Shown here in pieces: positions 47,129 through 58,860 of a stretch of DNA of 64,000 bases (the stretch's first letter is position 1; each line of letters starts with the position of its first letter). This DNA is from Takakia lepidozioides (lineage: Eukaryota > Streptophyta > Takakiopsida > Takakiales > Takakiaceae). The DNA lies in NCBI GenBank assembly GCA_030704615.1, contig CM060732.1, forward strand, positions 36,499,053 to 36,563,052, written 5' to 3'. Below the pieces are notes generated by a model. It did no database searches and was not told the origin of the DNA. It saw nothing but the letters and a program-made list of their open reading frames with translations. A program made the position numbers and the translations under genes.

Positions 47129-47376
47129 GATTCCACGGCAAGCATCCCGGGCTATACATGCATATCTGTTGGAAGAATGATAAGTGGACTCATGTGCAGT
47201 GAAAAAAGTGCACAAGTATTGGGTAGTCAGGTCGCTTGAGTGGACTGCAGTCAGTGTGATATATTCTTTATCTATCAATTACTTGAGCAAGGCTTGGGCC
47301 TTGCCGTAAATTAAAGTAGCATCGTGCAAAGAGTACTGGCCTAGTGCTTCAAGTGAGGTAGAAAGAATCACAGTAC
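47129..47376 (+). repeat. Repeat A, copy 2 (P450 5' flank)
   Basis: Direct repeat of 44247-44516. It lies 75 bp upstream of the ATG of the P450 remnant at 47452, so it is probably that gene's promoter and leader. Confidence 0.8.
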
Positions 47377-48639
47377 GATAGAGAGCAATTTCCAGAGTCT
47401 ATCATCTCATCCCTGTTCATATTCGGAGGTGTTGTTTGACTTTGGGAAGAAATGATGCCTGGGATAGGGAATTCTAGCTTGTGGGAGGGCAGTTTTGGGG
47501 TAAGATTAACAATAGGTTTGGGGCTAGTAGCTTCTATCCTCGCGTTGCTGGTGGGATATTTGGTGTATTCTCAGAGGCAGTCGGAGAGAAGTTTGAAAAG
47601 AAGCCCCCCTCTCCCTCCAGGGAGCTTTGGATTGCCGTTTGTGGGGGAGAGTTTGTAGTATTTGGCAACTTTGAGAGCCAACGATGGAATGGACTTCTTC
47701 GAAAGACGCCGCGTCAAGTATGGGCAGGTTTGATTTTTGCACCTCTTTCCACATAAAAGCTTTTCTCTTAGAACACGAAGGATAATTCTTGAAGTCTGCT
47801 CACGAGCTTTCTTCTTTTCTTTCACTCAAAGTGCACAAACGAGACATTTTGGAGTCCATATGGAGTTCGTTATCTAGTCGACAACCTCTTTATACTCTTT
47901 TCTTCCCTCTTCCTGGGGCATGTGACGATTATTTGAGTTTGAAAGTCCCCCCCACTTCCCCCTTCTCCCCATGATGATAGTTCGTACATTATACTGGTGT
48001 GACGAGGGATCCATGAGCTTATATTCGCAATCTCTCTTCCTCTACTTCTTAAATGGCCATTTTGGCCTCCCACTATGTAATGAACTGCTTTCTTCTCATT
48101 TAAGCCAGTTCATGAATTGAGTACGGAGAATGTTGTCACATGATTGACTTGACATTTGTGTTGAGCACACCACAGATGACACCAAGATACTTAACTAGAA
48201 GATGCAGATCAAATTGGACGGAAATTCTTCCGGACAAAATATAAAGATACTGAGTTTGAAAACTATCATTGGGATATATTTACAGCTAACTAACACAATT
48301 TTGTGATGATAGTGGGTATCATGCATGCCACTGATCGTGTAGCTTGCTTGAGTTCTCCTCTTCCAAAGAGTTTCGTGTGACTACTAGTGCTAGACCACTC
48401 TATCTAGACAACTCTGTCCGTGAGCTCACTGCCATGTTGAGCATTCCACTGTTCCATACTTTCCAAATTTCCAAGGTACTATTACATGAACTGACGGGTT
48501 GTATGTGCGAGATTGGTCCTGGCAGGTTTTCAAAACTCATTTACTTGGGCACCCTGTAGCGTTCTTGGATGCTCCTGCAGGGAACCATTTCTTGTTTAAC
48601 AATGAGAACAACACTAGGAGAAAAACGTGGAATAACCAC

Positions 48640-49460
48640 TCTATTAACCACTCATTGTGAGTGGTAAAAGACACTAAACACACTCTGGCCCAGAGTGATG
48701 AAGAACCAGTGGATTAGGACAAGTGAGTGGTAAAAGACATTACGTGGCGCTAGTGGTTAAGGACACTGGTTCGAACCACTCACGGCCGGGTCCACCTGTT
48801 AGTTGACGTGTCACAGTGGTAAATTAACCACTGTGACAGGTCAATGACGTGTCACAGAGGTAAACTAACCACTTATGACGTGTGTCATAGTGGTAAAGTA
48901 ATCACTTCCGTTTTGCAGTGGACACGTGTAAGCCGGTGGTCCGTGGATGATATTGGAGATTATGTCCACACGTGGCGACACTCTCAGCATGGACACGTGT
49001 CGTGTGTCACTGCTACGAAATGGATGGAGTGAAAAATTCAATGACTTCCGAAACCACTCGTTGAGTGATCACTAAATGACTCATATAGTCATTCTATGAA
49101 AACTGAGAATATATAATATCATTCACAACGTGGTTATGTAAGTGGATGACGTCTCTCAGCAGGTCATTGGAATGATTACCCATAGAGTGGTATGTAAGCT
49201 GTTTGAGTTATCCATGGTGTCTCTCTGAGTAGGAACTATGGATTGGAGTGATTACTAACAGAGTGGCGTGTAAGTGATTAGGAATACCACTGGAGGAATT
49301 TATACCACTAATATAGTAATATATAGGTGATTACTTATACCACTATATGAGTGGTAATGTGGGCAATTGTGTGCATTTGGCTACTCCCACAGTTGTAAAT
49401 TATACCACTATTACAGTGATGTGCAAGTGATTAGGAACATGACTAGATGAACACATACCA
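48640..49460. repeat. CACTA left subterminal repeats
   Basis: Many short copies of AACCACT, AGTGGT and ACCACT in both orientations. In En/Spm such motifs are binding sites for the TNPA protein. Confidence 0.8.
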
Positions 49461-49677
49461 CTAATGTAGTGAAAGAAGTACCATTGGGGATTCAAGCTCT
49501 ACAAAATAGAATAGAATCCCAGAGAGTAAGTGCTGGAACACTGTTAACAAAATCCAGCCATGATAAAAGTCTGAGCCTAACTTCTACACGGCGTCTAGCA
49601 TGCATGCTAGGAACACTGAACTGCTTTCATGCCTTTTTCTCATTGCCAGCAATGTCTACGCCCGGGCGAATGAAATT

Positions 49678-52610
49678 CTAAGCCCTCTTCATGTTCTTCT
49701 CTGGCCAAAGACAATTCAGACCGACGACATCCTCTAATATTGTTTGCGGTGGGACCTCTTCCTCGTTAGGGTGGGGCAAGACACAATTGGCAATATAGAT
49801 ATCATTCACCTCAACCCGCCACAATCCTTCAGGTATAACACGGCAGTGATATGTATCTTTGCCAGGCACACCAGTGACAATTCCACTAGCAGCCCTGTCT
49901 CGTGGTAAATGAGGATCATACAGGCTGATTTTGTCCTTCAACTTAAATTGCACACAACACCCACCATAAAACCCACATTAATCAACCCATGAAGACTTAC
50001 ATGTACATTGAAAACTAGATAATGAGGACCGTCCAGTATAAGCAATCACTCAAAGTGTAGAGTACTTTGGGTAGCATAAGAATATCTGCAACTGTGGCAG
50101 GGGGGTTGATATTTGGGGGTTGCCTTTGAAGCGCTGTAGTTGGTGCACTATCGGTGGCAATATCAAGAGTGGCTTTCTCAGCCTGCAAACATCACGCCCA
50201 ACACCCCTTAACAGTTACGTTTAGCAATGCATCTACTAATAGTTTGAAGTACCCAACATGTAAATGGCCACATTGTACAGAACTGATAGCCAACAGGTGC
50301 ATGCATGCTCACCTCTAGTACGGAAACTGTTGCATGGAGAGGTGCCTCCTGAAGGCCCACCTGACTCTTACTCCCACTAGAACTTGGTGTTATGTCACCA
50401 TTTGCATCAGTCAAGGACTTTGTGCCTATGGTAGCAGTGGCTCTGGTTACACGCTCTCGTTTTCGCATGTACTTCTTCTCAGCTCCCTTCACGATGGCAG
50501 GGGCGGGGTCCTCTGCTTTAGTCCCCTTCTACATGCCAACAAAACAACAAGGTATAGTACATGAGTACGTTTTACCATACCTGATGCATAGAATTCAATA
50601 AATAGATCATTCATGAAATGTTTTCAGAGTCAAAAACAGAAAGCCCAATGACATGAACCAAGATAAAGTCTTTGAGGGCGTACCTCTTTCTGTGGGGAAG
50701 TTGGCTTCACATGCTGATCTGCCAACCCCCTATTGTCACCCTTACCAGCACTCTCGGTGGAGCAGACGTCCTCACCAACAGCCAATATTGCTGTCCCGCC
50801 AGCTCCACCTCCCTTACGTGGCAATTTATCAGGAATTCCCTTGCGCCCCAATTTTACTTGGGTCACCACAAGGTCCTCAATGGCAGATGACTTTGGCTTT
50901 TCCCCAGCCTCAAGAGGTTCTCCCTGCACGCAAGCAAAACATACCAGAGCAGTAAACTTCAAAGTCAACTAACACTGAATGGATGACAACCACAAAAATA
51001 AGTTGGGTAAAGGTGCACAAACCACCTTCTCCGTAGCAGTCTTGCATCCCAAGCCTGCGTCGGAATCGCAAGGTTCAATAACAGTACATATTGGGATAGT
51101 AATTGGAGGAGGGGCGGTTGCTGACATTCCCAACATTATTGCCATCAATGCATCCAGTTTTTTGCTATTGTCCACAGAAGCCTTAGCAACTTCTGCTTTT
51201 ATAGTGGCCAATTCGCCCTCAATCGTCGGGATCTGAATGTCTGCCAAGGTAAACACACTGCCCTCAAGGGACGACAGTCGAGACTGCATCGCACTGCCCC
51301 CTCCCTATAGAGCCAAATAAAGAGTCATAATCAGCCCGCATGGCCTGGCACTGCTACAGCAAAATGAATGCAACAAAAAAAAAATACCCACACGCCATTT
51401 ACCTGTGCACCTCCAATTGACTGGGAGCCAAAACCCTTGTCCGCCTTCGATGCGTGTGCCAGCTCAGTGATGCTTGGACTTCGTGCTCTCTCTTTCTTCT
51501 GCTAGGGCCACAACAAAAAAAAATTAGCCCCTATTCATCCAAACAAGTGGGGCGTTTACAGAGGCATGACTGTAGTGACAGTTTGCAACTACCTCACAGG
51601 GCAGAGATCTCCATCACATACATGTGTATATATGTACATACATATAGATGTATACATATACTAAAATGTGGTACAGATATTCATATTACCAAGCGTCGGG
51701 CCTGTCCAGCCAACCCTGCTCTTCCAACCCTCGATGGGTTAGTAACATTGGATCGTGCTCTCTTCATGTTCTCACTCTCTTTCTTGCCCTTGGGGGAATC
51801 CCAGTACTTCACCAATGCATCCCAATGGCAGGACTCTACACTCGGAGGGCATAGACCTCCAGCCAACCACACCAGCTTTAACTTTTGGCGGTGTATTTTT
51901 ATAATCCTCCCACATGCTTTCTGGAACTTGTCAACGCTCATAAGTTTAGGATAGTACTCAAAATCCTCGTCCATGGATTCCTTAACCTTGGCCATGTCAC
52001 TGGGTTTCTGCTTGTCTGCTAGCAAAATGCTAGGATCAAGATATCTGATGCAGAGTCCCCTCTGCCAATAATCCTTCCCCTCACACCCCTGGTCTACTTC
52101 CCCCTTAGAGTTTAGTTGTACCTTATGCGGCTTCAGCCCAACAGATTTGCGGGCTTTCGCATCAGTTTCATGTTCCTTTGTAGCCAGCATTTTTTGTCTT
52201 TTTTTGTATGCCGCCTGCGACGCCACATCCCCTTGTTGTGTGGAATCTTGATCATCACCAGCAGGGGGGGTGAATGGAGGAGCAGCACCATTAAAAGGGG
52301 GGCATGCCCGCTGCCCACCAGCGGCGTTGCATGGAGGGCCCCAAGTTTGGGCACCTCCTTGTACCCAAGCTCATTGGGGTCCTCCATTGGACCCACTTGG
52401 AATCCATGACCACGTGTTCGTCGTCTGTGGAGGGGCCATGGGCTGTTGCCAAGTAGGTGGTCCTTGCTGCAGCCACGTTTGGCCACCTCTGGATTGCACC
52501 CATGGGCCATTCGGGCCTTGTTGCACCCATGTCGTAAGTGGACTAGTAGCATTCGCCACAGCCTCAGTCCCCCCTTCCTTTGCGCGCTTTGATGCAGCCT
52601 ACACAAGCCC
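49678..52610 (-). pseudogene. TNPA-like CACTA protein gene with premature stop
   Basis: This is a multi-exon minus-strand gene. The N-terminal exon (about 52603-51680) has Trp/Gln-rich repeats (TTWVQQG, TWLQQGPPTW), an in-frame TGA at 52371-52373, then KKRQKMLATKEHE and the domain LVKYWDSPKGKKESENMKRA. That domain resembles the region before the NRS motif in plant transposase_24 proteins. Later exons lie near 51520-51410, 51300-51025, 50930-50690, 50530-50315, 50186-50030 and 49945-49678. The last encodes VLPHPNEEEVPPQTILEDVV and LNCLWPE, like the C-terminus of Tnp1-type proteins. Exon edges are approximate. Confidence 0.7.
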
Positions 52611-52948
52611 CTCCACCCCACAAAGTTAGCAATTATGGAAAATAAGGTCAACCGGGCAATGAGCAAGGTCGGTAGTTCGTTAACGCATACAAACCTGGGC
52701 CCAACGTGCCAAAAAAAGTTTGGCATCCCATGGCGTGAATGCATGGAATGTCATGCTCTGGCGCTGTAGCAATGTCCCACATCCATTCAATATGAAAACC
52801 CTAACACATGTTCTAACCCTTTGAAATTTAATCCATGGGTCAAGCCATACATAGTCCAATTCGTAAGCCATTCATCTTTCTAACAAGGTTTCCAGGTCAT
52901 TCACATTTAGGAAAGAACCTTGGTTTGATATATAACATTTACCACCAT

Positions 52949-53390
52949 ATATGCAGATTGTAAACTCATCACAAAAGCAGATTGCAGGTCTACAAATAAA
53001 TCTCCGGAACCAGGCTCAAAGCATATCAGGTTCGAAATGAAACAATCAACCACTCATGCCTTAGGTTCACAAGCCAATCATAGTAGCAATAGGCTTGGTT
53101 ATATAAACCAATCACCATCTCAGTCATTGTAAGCATATACATTTCATGAGCCATTCATTTTCCTAAAAAAGTTTCTTGTATAGGCTTGAAACTGATATAT
53201 CAAATTGCCTATATGCAGATTGTAAACTCATCACAAGTGCAGATTGCAGGTTTGAAGATAAATCTCCAGAACCAGGCTCAAAGCATATCAGGTTGGAAAT
53301 GAAACAATCAGCCACTCATGCCTTAAGTTCACAAGCCATTCATAGTAGTAATAGGCTTGGTTACGTAAACCAATCACCATCTTCTATGCA
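52949..53390. repeat. 262-bp-offset direct repeat inside CACTA
   Basis: Segments 52949-53128 and 53211-53390 are about 90% identical, both containing CAGGCTCAAAGCATATCAGG. They lie between the two divergent transposon genes. Confidence 0.85.
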
Positions 53391-53449
53391 GATTGTACAA
53401 CACACGAAACAGGTTGTATGCTCGTTGTATGTTTGAAGATAGTACACCA

Positions 53450-54420
53450 GATCTTAGATAAACACTTCAAGTACCAACTGAGATAGCAAATTTCTGCCAG
53501 TTATATACTTTACTGGTGACATAATGACATAAACCAAGACAATCTGAGGGACATATCAATGTACACTACAGCATGAGGACGGGACAAAATGCTATGAGTT
53601 TATCACTAAAGAGTCCCCAACACACTCGCCCCTCCATCTGCTACAAATCGCAGCACTCAATGACTGAATCACCCATTCACCAATGCCCCCAAGACAGTTG
53701 CAAAACGCAGCTTCTTAATTATAATTTCTCCAGCCTCTCCCTACCGTTCATATTCCACCATCCCATCGCATTCTCCTGGGGTAAGTGACTCCTCTTCTCC
53801 TCCACTTTCGCTCTTTGCTGAACTAGGTGCTCTTGTCAAATCACCTCCAGTGTCATCGTCGTTCAAATGTTTTGGGTTGCGTTCACTCTTTGCCATAGAA
53901 CCTGCACTCTCCTTCAGCAAAATTGAAAAGAGACTGAGCCTAACTAAAACCTACAAGTGCACATTCAGATTGAGCGATGGAGGAGGCTGTAGATATAAGC
54001 ACATGACAACAAACGGGCTAACGGCTTCGTGCTAACTACAAATGCATATGATGGGCTAGGCTACTGCTCACAACCTTCAAGATATCCTATCTTAAAGCAC
54101 TATAGCTTGTACCTAGAAGTAGGGTTTGCTAGGTCACCGCGTAGTAATTCAATCCACTCTGAAAATTACTAAGAAGGTGGTTTGTAGATGACAAGAGCCA
54201 ACTTTTTCCATTTTCTGCACTGTCAGAGTCATACTCACTCTTTTTGTAGTTCTAAAGTAGAAATATGAGGTGTGAAACAACCACTCAGAAAGTGGTACCT
54301 TACAACTCTATGAGTAGAGAGTACAGTAGATTGTTGAAATTCTTGTTTTTTATGGACTTGGTATATTAATCTTGATTCTCCCCTCATACCAGGAAAAGAA
54401 TTCCTTAGCATCATGGAGCC
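53450..54420. other. CACTA internal non-coding region
   Basis: Lies between the divergent TNPA-like and TNP2-like genes and probably held their promoters. No domain is recognised. Confidence 0.5.
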
Positions 54421-54456
54421 AAAATAGACACACCTGAAACTGGAAATGGGGCAGAA

Positions 54457-55089
54457 GTGGAATTAGATGACCTAGATGTTCCCGGTGATACGAACATCCC
54501 ACCAGAAGCCCATGACCCGGTTGCGGGTGGGGACTCTCACACTGATGATCCCATCTCATTGGAAGAGGCATGTCTACCTTTATATGAAGGCTGTAAATCC
54601 TCTAAGCTTGCATCCACCATGCTTATAATGAATCTATGCGCAACACATGGGGTTACAAATGGCTTTGCGGATGAAATGTTCTCTTTGATGCAGAAAACCT
54701 TGTTGCCACAACCAAACGTACTACCCACATCTTTCTACCATGTAAAGACCATGGTGAGCAAGCTTGGGCTTGCTTATGAGAAGATCGATGTTTGACCAAA
54801 GGGGTGTGTGTTGTTTAGGAGGGACTTAAGAACTTCAGAGAGTTGCCCCAAGTGTCAAAGCGCCCGATTCAAAAATGTGGGGAGATCCGGGGTACTTGTT
54901 AAGGTGGTTCGACATTTTCCATTGATACCACGCCTTTTGCGTATGTATAGATGCTCTTCTATTGCAGAATTAATGACGTGGCACAGTCGGAATGCAAGCA
55001 ACGATGGCTTTGTGCGCCATGCTGCTGATTCAAAGGCTTGGAAGCACATTGATCCAAGAGCAAAAAAGATTGTGGCGGACATAGATTAA
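54457..55089 (+). pseudogene. TNP2-type CACTA transposase, N-terminal remnant
   Basis: The frame encodes LPLYEGCKSSKLASTMLIMN, ATHGVTNGFADEMF and KLGLAYEKIDV, then a TGA (54793-54795) where Cys is expected, then GCVLFRRDL, CPKCQSARFKNVG, HFPLIPRLLRMYRC, AELMTWHSRN and VRHAADSKAWKHIDP. This follows the order of plant TNP2 transposases closely. The frame then ends at 55089. The catalytic DDE part is absent, and the element goes straight to its right subterminal region. It cannot encode an active enzyme. Confidence 0.9.
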
Positions 55090-55319
55090 TGTGACATTGG
55101 AGAAAATGCAGATTTCGATAGCCTTCAGGCACTGTCCCCCTTATCAGATCAGCCAATACCTAGGTCATTAGATGGTGCCACAACTCTAAATAAAGAAGAC
55201 ATGGCTATGTTGGCTACCATTCAAGCGGCATTTGTGCAACCAACCGCTATTCTAGTTGAGGAAAGTGATTCAGAGGGTGACGAATATGTTTCAAATTCAG
55301 AATAAAGTTTATTGTTGGA

Positions 55320-55975
55320 ACCATTTGTTCAATAGCATCATGCCACAATGGTCTGGCCACTTGTCTGTTTTTCAAAGTCTGTCACAGCTAAACAAACCAC
55401 TTAAAATTTTTCATGTATCACCCAAAAAGTGGTACCAATCACTTGTTGTTAGGCAACCACTCATGAGCAACCACTAGAATAGTGGTTCCAATTACTGCAG
55501 TATCTTTCACCACCCACTCTCCACCACTGTCAAAGTGGTACAAATCAATGAGGTGTCTTTAACCACTCAAGATCAAAGTGCACTGTCCCCGTCCACGTGG
55601 AATATTATATTTATGAATTAAAATATATTTCCAAATCATAAATCACAAATAAAATTTGAATTATTACACGTGGAGCAACAAGTGGTTTCAACCACTTCCC
55701 ATCACTGAGGTGTCTACTCACAATGTACCACTGCACTCGTCCACGTGGAATATTATATTATATTAATTAAAATGCATTACAAATAAAAATAATAAAAATA
55801 AAAACAAATTATTACACGTGGACTACTGAGTGGTTGAAACCACTTCCAACCACTGTCTGTGATGCCACCGTGGCATTTCAATGGGATTAACCATTGGCAA
55901 GTGGTTACTAGTGGTAAATAGAGTGGAAAAAAACAGTAGTGGTTAAAGGGCCAGTGGTTATTCCATGTTTTTCTT
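55320..55975. repeat. CACTA right subterminal repeats
   Basis: Repeated AACCACTT, AGTGGT and CCACGTGGA motifs in both orientations mirror the left end. The phrase GTCCACGTGGAATATTATAT occurs twice (55597 and 55739). Confidence 0.8.
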
Positions 55976-56124
55976 CTAATGCAAGCTCGTGCAGAGTAAC
56001 TGACCCAGCTCAGTTGCCACTCTTTTTGGACAAGGAAGCCTAGCCCTCAAATTCGGCAAGTATGTGCTAAATTGGGGATTCAAACATGATTACATGTTGT
56101 AGTGGCACTAACTGGAATTAGCAT

Positions 56125-58860
56125 CTCAGAAGAACTAATGGGAGCGTTATAAGCCATTGAAATATACTCCAGTTCATCAGGGCTATTTTGAATCATAGGA
56201 ACAGTTTTTCCAACTGTGTCCCTCCATTCAGCAGAAGACCCCTCACTGTTAGACCTATAAGTTCTGCCAAAGATACTGTAGTGAGTTTCAAAGGTTTTGA
56301 CAATGTCAACCGATGAAGTCACCACTGCACCTTTAGTAGTCTTTAGCGCTGGTACTTGCTGACCGTTTTTCAGCTTATACAATTGTTGAAGGGCCAACCA
56401 GAATTTCTTGTCATTACCACCATGGTGGTTTGAGTTTATTTCACTGTATAACTTATCCCAGTATAATTTCTTCTAAGACCTAACAAGCTGATTGATATCT
56501 TTACGGAGCTGGTAGTACCTCGCCCACAATTCTCTGTTGGTTTTCAAATTGCAGCACTCTTCATAGAGGGCTCGTCTCTCAGCTACCTTGAGTTTAATCT
56601 CATTGGTCCACCAATTAACAGCTCTACCGCAGACAATTAGTTTCCTCCCAATTATCTTGTCAGCCACGAAGGGAACGAAACTCTCCCAAGAGTCCACTGC
56701 TCTTTCGACTTCATTTCTTGCGTTATCAGAGCGAGACTGAAGTTCTTGGAGCGATTGGACAAAATGAGGGAGAACCTCTTGCAAGGCCTGGACGTACTCA
56801 GCCTTGACCTCCTCATTATGGAATTTTTCTATGCGCCACTTCCGAATCGAACGTTTCACAGATCTCTTGGTGTTGGGAAAACACCTTTGATCTCAGTCCA
56901 AACCAGGAAGTGGTCAGAGGTACCAATATCAATTGTGTCGATCAACACATTGGCACACTGGGGGATCAAATTTTTGTCCATTACGATATAATCCACAATG
57001 GAACGTTCCCCAGTTTGGGATTTCTCACGAGTCCACTGCACTTGGTCATCTCTTGTCCTGTTATTCAAGGTCAATAGCTGAAGCTCTTCTAGACAGTTAA
57101 TTAACCGTCTGCCATTAGAATTCAGCTCGTCCTCACCAAAAGGTCCAATGATATCGTCCTGATGGAGCCCTTTGCCCACCTGGGCATTGAAGTCACCCAA
57201 TAGCACCACCTGACCTTTGGCAAGGAACGAAGCACAGTCCAGCTTTACATCTTCGAAGGCTTTGTCTGCGTCAGCACTAAGGGTCCCCTCTGTGGGCATG
57301 TAAACCCAACCCACAAAGAGATCCTTCGTACTCATGCCGCCCTTCAGATTCAGTTTTAGCCAGATACTATGCTCGTACCTCAAACCCTTGTTGATAATTT
57401 CACAATTGTCAAACAAGAAATCACGGACAAAGAATCCAACCCCTTTTTGACCGCGTTTGGCAGAGGCTGCCTTGATAGTACACATATTACCTGCCCATTT
57501 ATAATCATTGACATCTCCAACCAATTTATCCGACATTTCCCATTTTTCTTGCCCAACACAGATATGAATATCATTAGTCCGAAGAACTTGTCCCACTTCG
57601 AGTTGTTTCCTTTGGTTGGTCAACCCTGAGAAGTTGAAAGTGGCTAGCCACAAGCCAGCCCTTTGTATGTGAATTGTTTGTCGTCTAGGTAGCTTGTGAT
57701 TGCTCCTGGACGGTATCAGAGCAAGAACATGAACAAGAACTAAAGTCTTAGACTAAAGCTAAAACTAAAGCTCTCCTCCCAACCATAGAAGCCACCATCA
57801 TACTCTTGCACTTAGACTAGTGGCTTCACCCCCGAGCTTGTACAAGAAGGTCTCTAGAAAGTCCTACTTGGTCACTTCCACTTCCACTATGGTGACCATC
57901 CACCTTCTAGCCATTCACCTTCCAAAGGTGAGTTAAACAAGATAGTCTCTTAGACTTCTAAACCTTTGGCCTTCAAGACTCTTAGTCTTCTAGATATGTT
58001 TAATTACTTCCAACAGGCCAACCGTTCTGCAAAGGGGGGACAGTTACCCCATGTGTAGATTTTGCTCGTCTTGTGTAAACTTTGAGAATTGGTAAACCAT
58101 TCAGGGTACCAAATCCTTCAGTTACACGACGCACAGGCTCCGCACACATAGGGGCAGATTGTCCGTCAGACTGCTTGGGGACAATTACCCCGTGTATAGA
58201 TTTTGCTCGTCTTGTGTAGACTTTGAGGATTGGTAAACCATTTAGAGTACCAAATCCTTCAGTTACACGACGTTTAGGCTCTGCACACTTTTGGACAGAT
58301 TGTCCATCTGACGGCTTGGGGACAATTACTCCGTATATAGAATTTGTTCGTCTTGTGTAAACCTTGAGGATTGGTAAACCATTCAGAGTACCAAATCCTT
58401 CAGATTCAGGACGTTCAAGTTCGTACACTTAGGGGCATCTTGTCCTTCTGGCTGTTTGGATTCAACCTCATCCAGAGCATCAAACCGATTAGATACTCTC
58501 AAGTTGAAGTCGTTGCCCTTGGTTGTCTTCCTAGAGCGCCCCATTGAATCACCAATGTCTAAGACCGCTCTCCAGCCAATCAAGGGACGAACTTCTTTGA
58601 GATTGAATTGATGTGGGACTCTATTAGAAGCACTTTTGGTCATTGCAACCTTCAACGTACCCTGTTATCGATGGTACCATTAGCCATGAAATCCAAGCCT
58701 AAGCTAGAGCGTGTAGTTTTAAAGGACACATCGTCCATCCTGGGATTCACCCCAAAAACTACACATGAAGCCCTAGATTTGGCATAAGTAACCAATTCCC
58801 AGGAATCACCCTGAGGAGTGTCGATGTTGATAGGAGCTAAAATTTTGATTGTAGTCGCAG
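56125..58860 (-). mobile_element. LINE copy, ORF1 end to RT start, 3'-truncated
   Basis: Reading leftward from about 58860 there is an ORF1-like fragment (SWELVTYAKSRASCVVFGVN), a second piece ending SNRFDALDEVE, and three 47-residue repeats. ORF2 starts at 57653 (MWLATFNFSGLTNQRKQ) with an APE-type endonuclease (VLLGDFNAQVGK; GTSDHFLVW). A 1-bp deletion near 56887 breaks the frame, then the RT N-terminal part follows ([11 protein letters not shown]; an in-frame TAG near 56474). The match to the PPOX copy ends near 56125 at ISSSE. Loss of the 3' rather than the 5' end implies a later deletion. Confidence 0.9.
58037..58459 (-). repeat. 3 x 141-bp coding tandem repeat
   Basis: Three units start at 58037, 58178 and 58319. 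Each translates on the minus strand to a 47-residue unit containing EGFGTLNGLPILKVYTRR. The unit length is exactly divisible by three, so the frame stays open through the array (58000-58428). It lies between the ORF1 and ORF2 parts of the LINE. Confidence 0.93.

Larger units (their letters stand above)
48612..55981. mobile_element. CACTA (En/Spm) DNA transposon, 7,370 bp
   Basis: The left end is CACTAGGAGAAAAACGTGG; the right end, reverse-complemented, is CATTAGAAGAAAAACATGG. Twenty-five of the first 28 terminal bases match. Both sides are flanked by CAA (48609-48611 and 55982-55984), the 3-bp duplication expected for this superfamily. Both ends are rich in short AACCACT/AGTGGTT repeats. It carries a TNPA-like gene on the minus strand and a TNP2 remnant on the plus strand, read divergently. 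Both are damaged, so the copy is non-autonomous. Confidence 0.95.
47452..56056 (+). pseudogene. CYP85-clan P450, N-terminal remnant split by CACTA
   Basis: Exon 1 (47452-47727) encodes a membrane anchor and the hinge SPPLPPGSFGLPFVGESL, then an in-frame TAG (47656-47658), then YLATLRANDG and FFERRRVKYGQ. Exon 2 starts at 48526 (VFKTHLLGHPVAFLD; NHFLFNNEN). It is interrupted at 48611 by a 7.4-kb CACTA element and resumes at 55985 with KLVQSN, a TGA where Trp is expected, then PSSVATLFG. Later exons are absent, and LINE sequence begins near 56125. It is a dead gene whose exon served as insertion target. Confidence 0.85.

Noticed and set aside
48744-48778. A-box/B-box-like sequences (TGGCGCTAGTGG and GGTTCGAACC) suggesting a tRNA gene or SINE
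   Set aside because: The boxes are too close together, no cloverleaf can be drawn, and the region is full of the CACTA AGTGGTT subterminal repeats that explain it.
57708-57722. GGTATCAGAGC, which looks like an initiator-tRNA primer-binding site of an LTR retrotransposon
   Set aside because: No LTR, gag or matching second LTR is seen around it. It lies in the spacer between LINE parts and may be chance.
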